Assembly: GCA_009782555.1 (NCBI GenBank)
Contig: WRIV01000013.1
Span: forward strand, 1 to 63,743
Source of the DNA: Treponema sp.
GTDB taxonomy: Bacteria; Spirochaetota; Spirochaetia; Treponematales; Breznakiellaceae
Direction: 5' to 3'
DNA: 63,743 bases
The position numbers and the translations under genes were made by a program. The notes beneath the pieces were generated by a model that was not told the origin of the DNA, made no database searches, and was given only the letters and a program-made list of their open reading frames with translations. How positions within the stretch are numbered: the first letter of the stretch is position 1; every line of letters begins with the position of its first letter. Shown piece by piece: positions 8,471 to 17,500 of the stretch.

Positions 8471-9196
8471 TCACCGGGCCTGGTTTTCCGGCGGGCTGCC
8501 CGGGTTATCCGAACCGTCCGGGTTAACCGAGCCTGCGGGATCCGGTGTATACCAAACAAACTCCAACTCATAAACACCCCGTATACCGGGCAGACCCTTT
8601 AGCAAAGCACCGAACTGATGTTCGGTCGAAGCCCGCGCTTCCTTTACCACGGGGCCGGACATGATCTTTTCTTCCAAGTCATGTTTTCTTTCAGCCGTTA
8701 CACCAAAGGCATCCGCTATTTTTATTTCGTTGAAAATTGTCTGGGACTGTTCAAAGACTTCGATGGAATTTTCGTTGATCTCGTGGGAAAGAATTTTTAC
8801 GGGAGGCAGGATGATTTTGATTATCCGCAGGCCAGAAGTTGAGACGGCGTTTTCTGCCTGTTCCATTTCTTCAATCTGGATTTTGGTTCCATCGATCCCC
8901 ATTTTCATGGTACCGTCGTATGTAAAAATATATTTTCTGGTTGTAAAAGGAATGGTCCAGCCCTTTATATCCTTGGCGTTGATATCTTTTACCACCGTAG
9001 TGTATTGATATGCCAAGCTTGCGTATTCGCCGATGGGCAGCACTTCCTTGATCACCGAATGGGCGGAAATATCCGATTTTTCTGTTATAAAAGGCTGATT
9101 AAAACCGAATTTTCCCCCTCCCAGCAAAAGGCCGATAAACACCAACAGGCCGGCAATGACAAAGATCAGTATGGCGGGGAGCAAAAATCGTTTCAT
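8471..9196 (-). CDS. DUF4230 membrane-anchored protein
   Basis: The product is about 241 residues if started at the ATG at 9196 (MKRFLLPAILIF), or 248 from 9217. One N-terminal membrane segment (LLPAILIFVIAGLLVFIGLLL) precedes a soluble domain with the DUF4230 pattern: LPIGEYASLAYQYT, then KYIFTYDGTMKMGID and IKIILPPVKILSHEI. The tail is rich in Pro, Gly and Asn (PDPAGSVNPDGSDNPG). The function of the family is unknown; it is probably an extracytoplasmic domain on a membrane stalk. It is the first gene of the minus-strand unit leading to addB and addA and is divergent from the TetR gene. Confidence 0.75.
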   Translation of the reverse strand: MKRFLLPAILIFVIAGLLVFIGLLLGGGKFGFNQPFITEKSDISAHSVIKEVLPIGEYASLAYQYTTVVKDINAKDIKGWTIPFTTRKYIFTYDGTMKMGIDGTKIQIEEMEQAENAVSTSGLRIIKIILPPVKILSHEINENSIEVFEQSQTIFNEIKIADAFGVTAERKHDLEEKIMSGPVVKEARASTEHQFGALLKGLPGIRGVYELEFVWYTPDPAGSVNPDGSDNPGSPPENQAR

Positions 9197-9253
9197 GATG
9201 AAATATTCTATATCCAAGAACCGGCAGACGTCAATGCAGCGTACACTTTCCCC

Positions 9254-9282
9254 TTGATTGTTCTTAGAAAAACGATTATCCT
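9254..9282 (+). promoter_or_regulatory. Likely promoter of the tandem TetR gene
   Basis: TTGATT (9254-9259) and TATCCT (9277-9282) are spaced by 17 bases. A start around 9289 would fall inside the palindromic operator at 9287-9306, leaving a leader of only about 20 bases before the ATG at 9312. Confidence 0.5.
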
Positions 9283-9286
9283 GTCT

Positions 9287-9306
9287 GTTACCGACCGGTC
9301 GTTAAC
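9287..9306. promoter_or_regulatory. Operator palindrome upstream of the TetR gene
   Basis: GTTACCGACCGGTCGTTAAC is a 20-bp palindrome with a perfect CGACCGGTCG core and one mismatched base pair between the arms. It overlaps the expected transcription start of the TetR gene and ends 5 bases before its ATG. Its exact reverse complement occurs at 12019-12038 over the efflux promoter. Size, symmetry and placement fit a TetR-family operator and autoregulation. Confidence 0.8.
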
Positions 9307-9311
9307 CTGCC

Positions 9312-10550
9312 ATGACTAATGATGATGTGATCAGCGCCGCCTTCAGGGTATGGGGGCAGGAGCTCTACAAAACTACCAGCCTCTCCAAACTTGCCGGATC
9401 CCTGGGAGTTTCCAAACCCGCCCTGTACCGGCATTTTCCCGATAAACAGGCGCTGCTGGGGGCCATGGAAGATCGCTTTTACGATGATTATACCGATGCC
9501 ATTAAGCCTGTTTTGGAAGAGGCCCAAAAAACCTCTAGCGGACAGGAAAAACTTCTGACGATAGTACAGTTTATTACCGGCTATTTCGCCCGCCATTTTG
9601 ATTACTTTATCTATTCCCTGATCAGACTCCACGGCAGCGGCAAGGATCATCATTTTTTTAAAATGGAACCGATGAACAAGCGGGGAGTATCTTTTGATAA
9701 ACTAGGACTTCGTCTTTCTCCGGATCATCCTTCAATGTTGTTTTTAGCGGGAGTTACCGGCCTCTTCGCAACCGGGATGTTTCATAAGCGGCGGCACGGA
9801 GTCAAAGATGGCATAAAACCAAAGGGGCTGGAAGCATCCTCCTTTGAGCAGCCCTCCGAAGAAGAGATTGACAGTTTTTGCAGTATCATTGTAAAAAGGG
9901 TCCGTTTGGGACTGCAACTTGACAAAACGCTGGTAGATACCCTGCCCTATGAAGAATTGGAGTGCTGGGTTTTGTCCGAAGGAGAACGTCAGGAGACGGC
10001 AGCTTTTTCTCCGCCGGATCCGATCCTAAAAGCTGTGGCGGAGGTCGTGGCAGAAGAAGGCCCATGGAATGCTTCCATGCAGACCGTGGCAAAGCGGTCG
10101 GGCCTTTCCAAAAGCGGGCTATATGCCCATTTTAAAAGCAAAGAAGATATGCTTTCCCGGCTTTTTATGACCGAATTCGATCGCATCGCCCGGTATGCCG
10201 CCGTCCGTACCGAAACATCTGCGATCCGGGAGGAACGGCTCTACCTAGCGATCCTCTCCATAGCGGACTGCCTTCGGGCCAGGCCGGAAATCCTTGTCAT
10301 CCTGGATTGGGTCCGTATTCAGCGGCTGGAACTGGACCTTTCGATGCCAACCGCCCTGTACGATTTTTTTACTACCCTTAATCTCGATGTTTTGGCAGAG
10401 GGGGTTTGGGAAAACACATCCAAGTGGATCCTCTTTTTGCTGGTATCGATTCTTATGCATGCCTACGCCGTATCGGGCGGTGAATTACAACCAGCCTCCT
10501 TGCGGAGAATGTTCAGGTTTATCAGTCTTGGAGTGGAGGGATTGGAATAA
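9312..10550 (+). CDS. Double TetR-family transcriptional repressor (two HTH domains in one chain)
   Basis: The 412-residue protein holds two TetR DNA-binding heads. The first lies within about residues 5-52 (SKLAGSLGVSKPALYRHF). The second is at about 240-285 (VAKRSGLSKSGLYAHFKSKEDML). Each is followed by a helical ligand-type segment, so the gene looks like a fusion of two TetR monomers of about 200 residues. A typical TetR is 190-220 residues and acts as a homodimer; this chain could bind as an internal pseudo-dimer. Palindromes in front of this gene and in front of the RND efflux operon 1.5 kb downstream suggest that it represses both. No strong ribosome site precedes the ATG. Confidence 0.88.
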   Translation: MTNDDVISAAFRVWGQELYKTTSLSKLAGSLGVSKPALYRHFPDKQALLGAMEDRFYDDYTDAIKPVLEEAQKTSSGQEKLLTIVQFITGYFARHFDYFIYSLIRLHGSGKDHHFFKMEPMNKRGVSFDKLGLRLSPDHPSMLFLAGVTGLFATGMFHKRRHGVKDGIKPKGLEASSFEQPSEEEIDSFCSIIVKRVRLGLQLDKTLVDTLPYEELECWVLSEGERQETAAFSPPDPILKAVAEVVAEEGPWNASMQTVAKRSGLSKSGLYAHFKSKEDMLSRLFMTEFDRIARYAAVRTETSAIREERLYLAILSIADCLRARPEILVILDWVRIQRLELDLSMPTALYDFFTTLNLDVLAEGVWENTSKWILFLLVSILMHAYAVSGGELQPASLRRMFRFISLGVEGLE

Positions 10551-10638
10551 CCTCTATGCAGATCGGCTGCCGCCAAAAAAACAGTAACAAATATTAACCG
10601 CTTTGCCGCTCAAAAATTCCGTGCTATATTACAAAATT

Positions 10639-11785
10639 ATGATCCAGATACCGGATACCAGCCTCCTGGCCGCCCCAGAGCAGGCAAAATCCAAACGGCG
10701 AATAGCGGACTTTTGCGAAGTATACACCTCTGCCCGTGAAGTCACGGGCCACTGGAAGATAATATTCTTGAATGCAGAAACCGCCTCTATAGTTTTTTGA
10801 TATGAAGTTTGATGTCATTGTGGGGAATCCGCCGTATCAGATGAGTGATGGAGGGCATGGGACAAGTTCTTCTCCTATCTATCAGCTGTTTGTTCAACTG
10901 GCAAAAAAACTTAACCCAAGATTTTTAGTTATGATCATTCCCGCCCGGTGGTTTTCCGGAGGTAAAGGATTAGGTGAATTTCGTGATGAAATGATACATG
11001 ATGACAGAATAAGGCAAATTCACGATTTTCCTGACGGTACAGATATTTTCCCTGGCGTTCAAATAAAAGGAGGTATTTGTTATTTTGTCTGGGATAGAGA
11101 TAACAAGGGACTTTGCAAGGTATCATCTTATGATAAAGGCAAACCATTTTCAATAATGGATCGCCCATTGCTGGAAGATAAAGCAAAGATTTTTATAAGA
11201 TACAATGAAGGGATTTCAATTTTAAAAAAAGTTTCTGCAAAAAATGAAGAAACCATGAAAGATCAAATTAGTTCCCGAAAACCTTTTGGATTACCCACAA
11301 CATATAAAGGAAAATCCAAATCTTTTTCCGGCGGTATTTTGCTGTATCAAAATGGGGGTATAGGTTATGTTGCCAAAAAAGAGATTGCCCATAACAAAAA
11401 AGCAATAGAAAAATACAAGGTTTTTATCCCGCCCCTTGGAAGCGGCAATGATTCATTTCCTCATTCAATACTGGGGAAGCCTTTTATCGGCAAGCCTAAT
11501 TCTGCTTGTACCGAGACTTATTTGATTGCAGGGGTATTTGACACAAAGAAAGAGGCGGTTAATTTGATTTCCTATATTTCGACAAAATTTTTTAGATTTT
11601 TGGTTTTATTAATAAAAAGCACACAACATGCAGCAAGTATAGTTTATTCATTCGTCCCCGTGCAGGATTTTTCTGAACCCTGGACAGACGAAAAACTGTA
11701 CAAAAAGTACGGCCTAAAAAAAGATGAAATTGCGTTTATTGAGTCCAAGATTAGGCCAATGGAGATTGATATAGATGCTAGATGA
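10639..11785 (+). pseudogene. Eco57I-type N6-adenine DNA methyltransferase, internally deleted and frameshifted
   Basis: Three fragments line up with one methyltransferase. From ATG 10639 the frame gives MIQIPDTSLLAAPEQAKS and then RRIADFCEVYTSAREV, the usual N-terminus. At about 10745 the sequence jumps to EDNILECRNRLYSFL in another frame, which normally lies some hundred residues further on. From ATG 10802 a 327-codon frame gives MKFDVIVGNPPYQMSDGG with catalytic NPPY and a normal C-terminal half ending FIESKIRPME. The S-adenosylmethionine motif I region is missing, so the 327-residue piece could not methylate alone. A perfect 8-bp inverted repeat sits at the junction. The DNA is AT-rich, and the remnant separates the TetR gene from the operon it appears to control. 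Confidence 0.8.
10732..10749. repeat. Short perfect palindrome at the methyltransferase deletion junction
   Basis: GCCCGTGA and TCACGGGC are perfect 8-base arms separated by AG. The palindrome sits exactly where homology to the N-terminal part of the methyltransferase stops and the downstream part begins. It may be a scar of the deletion or coincidental. Confidence 0.45.
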
Positions 11786-11828
11786 AACCACAAATAATAA
11801 AAACAATGAACTTTCAGTGGGTCTTTGA
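11775..11828 (+). pseudogene. 17-codon stub after the methyltransferase
   Basis: ATG at 11775 overlaps the end of the methyltransferase frame and gives MLDETTNNKNNELSVGL before TGA. An overlapping start in this position is usual for a companion gene such as a restriction endonuclease. Nothing recognisable follows, so this may be the truncated first codons of a lost partner gene. The evidence is positional only. Confidence 0.25.
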
Positions 11829-11992
11829 CTATTTGGTCATATCCATCTTATGGATTCAGTATTCTGCGGTAAACAGAAACGTTTTCTGCGATTTTCGCCG
11901 TTTTTCTTATATTCTCAAAAAAGTGATATGCACAGAAAAAGAGGTACGATCTTGAAACTTTTCAAAAACTAGCGGAGCATTGAAAGGCTCTA

Positions 11993-12021
11993 TTGACAAA
12001 AAATAGAAAATTTGATATGTT
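11993..12021 (+). promoter_or_regulatory. Promoter of the RND efflux operon
   Basis: A consensus -35 TTGACA (11993-11998) and -10 TATGTT (12016-12021) are separated by 17 bases. The last three bases of the -10 box lie inside the operator palindrome at 12019-12038, so a bound repressor would block RNA polymerase. The start would fall near 12028, leaving a leader of about 110 bases before the first gene at 12138. Confidence 0.78.
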
Positions 12022-12038
12022 AACGACCGGTCGGTAAC
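12019..12038. promoter_or_regulatory. Operator palindrome over the efflux promoter
   Basis: GTTAACGACCGGTCGGTAAC is the exact reverse complement of the palindrome at 9287-9306. It overlaps the -10 hexamer and the expected start site of the efflux operon. A 20-base identity at two promoters 2.7 kb apart is very unlikely by chance and ties the double TetR protein to the pump. Confidence 0.85.
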
Positions 12039-12137
12039 ATAGGGCCGATTATTACATTTTTTTGACTTTTGTTTGAAATGTACAAGAATTGATTGGTTTT
12101 TTCAAAACCGGAGTTTTGAAAAAGCTTCGGAGTGACT

Positions 12138-13502
12138 ATGAAAACAACAATATGCGTTTTTTGCCTGGTTTTTTTGGCAGCGATTTGCTTCGCTCAGCAA
12201 ATAGGAACCGAAACAGAAGATAAGATGCCTATCACCCCAAATCAAGCGGTGGAAATGGCCATAAAAAACAACCTGAGCCTCCAGGTTGACATATTGAATA
12301 ACGAAGCCAGGCGCCGGGCTGGCCAGACACCCTGGAATGTGTTTATTCCCACGGTTGAAGTGTCCGGTACCCTGGGACGACTCAATAAGGAACCACAAAG
12401 CTATCCGGTTCCCTTTGATTTTTTAGGCGGCGGTCCTCAATGGCGACTTTCCGCTTCCCTCTCGGCAGCATTGAACCTCAATATTGGTACCTTTCTGGGA
12501 ATGAAGCAAACCGTGGAGGAATACAAGGCTGGAAAAATCTCCGTAGAAAAAGCGAAGCTCCAACTGGAACGGGATGTCCGCAAAGCGTATTTTCAGCTGC
12601 TTTTAATAGAAGAACAGGTCGTCCTGCTCCGGGGAAGTTTGGAAAATGCTGAGTCCCAGGTTGCCATGGCCCAGGCCAACTACCGGGGAGGACTGATTCC
12701 CGAAGTAAACTTCCTTCAAGTCCAGGTAGCCCGGGAAAACCTAAAACCCCAGGTTGACGAAGCGGAAAATGCCTACCGTATGGCCATGGCATCCTTTGCC
12801 TTGTTCCTGGGGTGTTCCTATGATACGGAATTTAGGCTGGCCCCCCTGCCGGAGGGCGCCGAATTTATCGTCCTGGAAAGCCACGATCTGATTTCCCGGG
12901 CGGCGGCAAACAAGCCAGACATAGAAGAGCTTAGACGGAACTTGGCGGCATTAAAAGCCCGGAGAACAGCACTGTTCTTCAATATCTACACTCCCTCCCT
13001 TTCTCTGGGGTATTCTATGGATCCCGCCTTTCAGGGAGACCCGATGAAGGATGGCTGGTTAAACGGTGATTCCTGGAGGCAGCAATCGGGAATGTTCAGA
13101 ATTACCCTGTTCTGGCGGCTGAGCGCACTGCTTCCCTTTTCCGTGGAAAACCAGGGGTACCTGGCCGTAAATGATGCGGTCAAAGCCATGGAACTGGGCC
13201 TTGCCCTGGCAGTACAGGGAACTGAAATGGAAGTGTACAACACCATCATGCAGATGGAACAAACCAGAACTTCCGCAGAGGCCCAGCGGATGACGGTGGA
13301 TTTGGCTGAAAGAACACTGCGGCTTTCCCAAACAGCCTACAGGAACGGCCTTAAAACATTTCTGGAAGTTCAGAACGATGAATTGGCCCTGCGCCAGGCC
13401 CGGCTGGGAGCGCTTCAACAGAACTACAACTACCTGATGAGTTTACTCGATCTTGAATATGCCATCGGGGTTCCCTTTGGAACCCTTAGCGGGAGGAAAT
13501 AA
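12138..13502 (+). CDS. TolC-like outer-membrane efflux protein
   Basis: The first gene of the efflux operon encodes about 454 residues. A signal peptide (MKTTICVFCLVFLAAICFA, cleavage likely before QQ) is followed by two outer-membrane-efflux repeats. Each has long helices with the usual alanine and glutamine-rich heptads, for example LQLERDVRKAYFQLLLIEEQV in the first and LSQTAYRNGLKTFLEVQNDE in the second. Such proteins trimerise to form the outer-membrane duct of RND pumps. GGAG at 12129-12132 favours ATG 12138 over the GTG at 12132. The adaptor gene starts 2 bases after its stop, so the two are co-translated or at least co-transcribed. Confidence 0.9.
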   Translation: MKTTICVFCLVFLAAICFAQQIGTETEDKMPITPNQAVEMAIKNNLSLQVDILNNEARRRAGQTPWNVFIPTVEVSGTLGRLNKEPQSYPVPFDFLGGGPQWRLSASLSAALNLNIGTFLGMKQTVEEYKAGKISVEKAKLQLERDVRKAYFQLLLIEEQVVLLRGSLENAESQVAMAQANYRGGLIPEVNFLQVQVARENLKPQVDEAENAYRMAMASFALFLGCSYDTEFRLAPLPEGAEFIVLESHDLISRAAANKPDIEELRRNLAALKARRTALFFNIYTPSLSLGYSMDPAFQGDPMKDGWLNGDSWRQQSGMFRITLFWRLSALLPFSVENQGYLAVNDAVKAMELGLALAVQGTEMEVYNTIMQMEQTRTSAEAQRMTVDLAERTLRLSQTAYRNGLKTFLEVQNDELALRQARLGALQQNYNYLMSLLDLEYAIGVPFGTLSGRK

Positions 13503-13504
13503 TT

Positions 13505-14563
13505 ATGCCGAAAAATCAATTTTGTGTGCGAAACATTGCGGGGGGGATTGCAGTGTTGTCGATGGCTTTTTTTCTTGCAAGCTGCAGCGGCGGTAAAAAA
13601 GAGGGAGGATCCGGCAGTAATGTGCCGGTATTTGCTGTTAATACATCAACTGCAGCAGAAGGTCAGGTTTGGGATTATATTGCTCTTTCGGGAGACATCA
13701 ATGCTGGTTCCAATGTGGATGTATTTTCCGATGTGGCCGGCAGGGTAACCCGGGTTTATGTTGAATTGGGCAGCCGGGTAAGCCGGGGTTCGCCTATTGC
13801 GGCGGTGGATCCCAGTAAGCCCGGAATGAACTATATTCCCGCCGTGGCCGGTGCCCCCATAGCAGGGACCGTAGTAGCCCTGCCCGCCCAGGTGGGGGCC
13901 ACAGTAAACCAGGCGGTGCCTCTGGCCCGTATTTCAGGCACCGGAGCCCTGGAAATCAAACTTCATGTGGCGGAGCGGTTCATCTCAAAAATTGCGATGA
14001 ACCAACTTTGCGAAATTACCCTCGACGCGTGGCCCGGCGAAATTTTTCGCGGGACCGTAACCGAAATAAGCCCCGTGGTGGATCCCGCTTCCCGGACCAT
14101 GGAAGTAACGGTGAATGTAACGAATCAGGATAATAAACTCAAGGAAGGAATGTTTTCCAAAGTTAAGCTGATTACCGAACAAAAAGATAATATCGTCAAA
14201 ATTCCTGCATCCGCCATGATTCAGCGATTTGGCGAAAATTATATATTTGTTGTGGAGGAAGTACCGCTGGAAACGCCAAACGCCGAAGAAGGCAAGAAAG
14301 AAAAAGGGTTCTTTGCATCGCTTTTTAGCAGGTTTTTTGGAAAAAAGAAAGAAGCGGAAACCAAGGAGGATACTCCTTCTGCCAAACAGTATATTGCCAA
14401 AAAACGTATCGTTACACCGGGTATTATGATTGATGGCATACTGGAAATAAGGGACGGTTTGAAACCGGGCGAAGAATTTATCGTAAAAGGGCAAACTCTT
14501 TTAAACGAAGACGCTCAAGTTAATATAATCGAAAGAATAGCGCCCCTGAGCGCTGAACGCTAG
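13505..14563 (+). CDS. RND efflux periplasmic adaptor lipoprotein (membrane fusion protein)
   Basis: This 352-residue protein has a lipoprotein signal ending in LASC (lipidated Cys near residue 27), then Gly/Ser-rich linker and a HlyD-type core: VDVFSDVAGRVTRVYVELGSRVSRG is one half of the lipoyl domain and PIAGTVVALPAQVGATVNQAVPL the other. A beta-barrel stretch follows (LEIKLHVAERFISKI, then TVTEISPVVDPASRTMEV). It would bridge the RND pump and the TolC-like duct. Odd is a highly charged insert at about 255-300 containing GFFASLFSRFFGKKKEAETK, an amphipathic, Phe- and Lys-rich helix not usual in this domain. GGAGG at 13492-13496 supports the start. Confidence 0.92.
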   Translation: MPKNQFCVRNIAGGIAVLSMAFFLASCSGGKKEGGSGSNVPVFAVNTSTAAEGQVWDYIALSGDINAGSNVDVFSDVAGRVTRVYVELGSRVSRGSPIAAVDPSKPGMNYIPAVAGAPIAGTVVALPAQVGATVNQAVPLARISGTGALEIKLHVAERFISKIAMNQLCEITLDAWPGEIFRGTVTEISPVVDPASRTMEVTVNVTNQDNKLKEGMFSKVKLITEQKDNIVKIPASAMIQRFGENYIFVVEEVPLETPNAEEGKKEKGFFASLFSRFFGKKKEAETKEDTPSAKQYIAKKRIVTPGIMIDGILEIRDGLKPGEEFIVKGQTLLNEDAQVNIIERIAPLSAER

Positions 14564-14572
14564 GAGGCCGGC

Positions 14573-17500
14573 ATGAGTGTTGCCAAAGCGATTGTCAGCA
14601 GACCCACCACAATTTTGATCATCTTTTTGCTGCTTATCGGCCTTGGACTTTTTGCGCTTATCAATTTGCACATCGACCTCTATCCGGAGATCAATCCGCC
14701 CTACCTTGTTGTAAATACAAGATATCCTGGCGCCAGCCCCGAAGAAGTTGAACGAACCATTGTGCGTCCCATGGAAGCGGCCCTGTCCACGGTTTCTAGT
14801 TTGGAAAAAGTTACATCCACATCATCCAAAGGATCGGGAATGGTTATTCTGCAGTTTACCTACGGCACAGACCTTGCAGATGCGTCAAACTCAGTCCGGG
14901 ACGCGCTGGAACGTATCAGAGGTTACCGTCCCACCGGCGCCGACTCGCCGATGATCTTTAAATTTGATCCATCCATGATACCAATCATGGGACTTATGGT
15001 AAAAGGCAACCGTTCCCAGGAAGAACTGAGGGAAATCGCTGAGAATATTATTGTTCCCCGGATAGAACAAACACCGGGCGTGGCAACTGCGAACCTTATG
15101 GGCGGACGGGAAAAGATCATTAAGGTAGAAATACCCCAAAGCCGGCTGGAAGCCTACGGTCTTACGGTAACACAGATCCAGCAAATGCTGGCGGCAAATA
15201 ACACTCAGGTGGCGGCGGGAACGATCACCGAAGAAGGGATGTCCTATATTCTTACCACCATGGGAGAATACAAATCGCTGGGGGAAATACTCAGTACCGT
15301 TATTTCCTACCAGGGCGGCGGCCTGATAAACGGAAGACCCCTGCCCCGCAGCGTGTACCTTCGGGATCTGGCCAATGTTACCGAAGGATACCGGGATCAA
15401 ACCAGTATCGTACTGGTAGACGGAGTTCCTTCAGTAATGATGATGGTACAAAAGCAAAGCGGAAAGAACTCTGTCCAGACCGCTCGTGATCTCAGGCACC
15501 GCCTGGAACGGATTAAACATGAAATACCAAGCGATCTGGAGATTAACGAATTATATAACACCACCGATATAATTGAAAATTCAATAAGCCAGGTTACATC
15601 TACAGCATTGAGCGGGGCAATTCTGGCAATTCTGATCCTCTTTTTATTTCTCCGGGCCGTAAAACCAACGGTAATCATCGGTGTGGCAATTCCGGTTTCA
15701 ATCATTATCACGATTATGACCATGTATTTTGCGGGGCTTACGCTAAATCTAATGACCCTGGCGGGACTGGTATTGGGTATTGGGATGCTGGTTGACAACT
15801 CCGTCGTTATTCTGGAAAACATTTACCATTACCGGGAAAAGGGGACCAAATTAAAACCAGCAGCAATACTGGGAACTTCGGAGATGCTGACGGCTATTGC
15901 CGCATCAACGATCACAACTATCTGTGTTTTTGCCCCCCTGGTTATGTTCAAAAGCCTTCTGGAAATGGGAGGCGAAATGTTTTCCGGCCTCGCTTTTACC
16001 GTAGTTATTTCACTATCTGTATCCCTTATTGTAGCGGTGTTCCTTGTGCCGATCCTTTCCAGTCATTACCTGCCGCTGGTTACTAGAAAACAAAAGCCCC
16101 TGACCGGACGCTTTGTGGAGATTGACAAAAAAGTTGCGGATTTTCTTTTGTGGCTGGATGAAAAATACCGCCGGGCGGTCCGCAAAGTGCTTAGACAAAA
16201 GAAAATGGTGGTTCTGTCGCTTCTCTTTTTGTTTATCGTAAGTATAGTAGTTGGCGTTAAAGTGGTGGGCTATGAATTTATGCCTCAACAGGAAGAGGAC
16301 AGCGTGTCGATTAGTGCAACGCTTCCCATGGGTACAGCTCTTGCCCAGACAGAATCAACCCTGCAGCAGCTTCAGGGTATTGTGGAACGGGAAATCGATC
16401 AAGCAACATACAAAGAGATAATTCTTAATGCCGGCGGCGGCGGCTTTATGGGCGGCGGAGGAAGTCATAGCGGCTCGATCCGGATCAATCTGGTCGATTT
16501 CAAAGACAGAACCATGAAGGCGGACGAAATAAAAAACATTCTCCGCAATCATTTTAACGAATTCCCCGGTGTTTCTTTTTCTTTCAGCGCCGGTTTCGGC
16601 GGGGGAGGCATGATGGGGGGAGGAACCCCGATAAATATAGCCATCCGGACAGAAGACCTTGTTAAAGGCAAGGCCATAGCAGAACGGATAGCAGCATTGA
16701 TTAAGGAAAACCTTTCCGAAGCTACCGAACCCATGGTAGATTTGCGCGACGGACTTCCTCAAATCGAGATCGAAATAAACCGGGAAAAACTCTATGCCCT
16801 GGGGCTTAATACCTACACGGTAGGCAACGAAATAAAAGCCGCCGTAGACGGAATAACAGCCACGCGGTATAAATCCGGGTCGAACGATTATGATGTGGTG
16901 CTGATCCTGGCAGAAGCGGATCGCAGTACCCGCCCGGCGCTGGATCAGATCTTTGTAAACAGTCAAATTGCCGGCAGAGTTCCCCTTTCCAGTTTTGCCA
17001 CATACATGGAAGGGACAGGCCCCTTAACTATCAGCAGAGAAAACCAAAGCCGGATAATTCATGTTACCGCCGGCATGGCCAGCGGAACAAAGCTGAGCGA
17101 TGTGTCGGAAAGGGTAAGAAATCTTATTCTTTCCGAAATTCCCGCCGAAGATGATGTGGTAATCAGCTTTGAGGGGGACACGGCGGAATTTGGAAAGATG
17201 ATGTTAAACTTTCTTTTAATTCTGATTGTAGCAGCTTTCCTGGTTTTCGGGGTCATGGCAAGTCTTTTTGAATCCTTTAAAGATCCTTTTATCATTATCT
17301 TCACCATACCTCTTTCCATGATTGGGATTGTATTTATCTACCTGATTACTGGCACGATATTTAACATTCTTACTGCGGTGGGACTGCTGGTACTGCTGGG
17401 GGTTATCGTCAATAACGGCATCATCCTGGTGGACTATACCAATCTTCTCCGCAAACGGGGTTATCCCCTGGTGGATGCCTGCGTCGAAGCCGCCGGAAGC

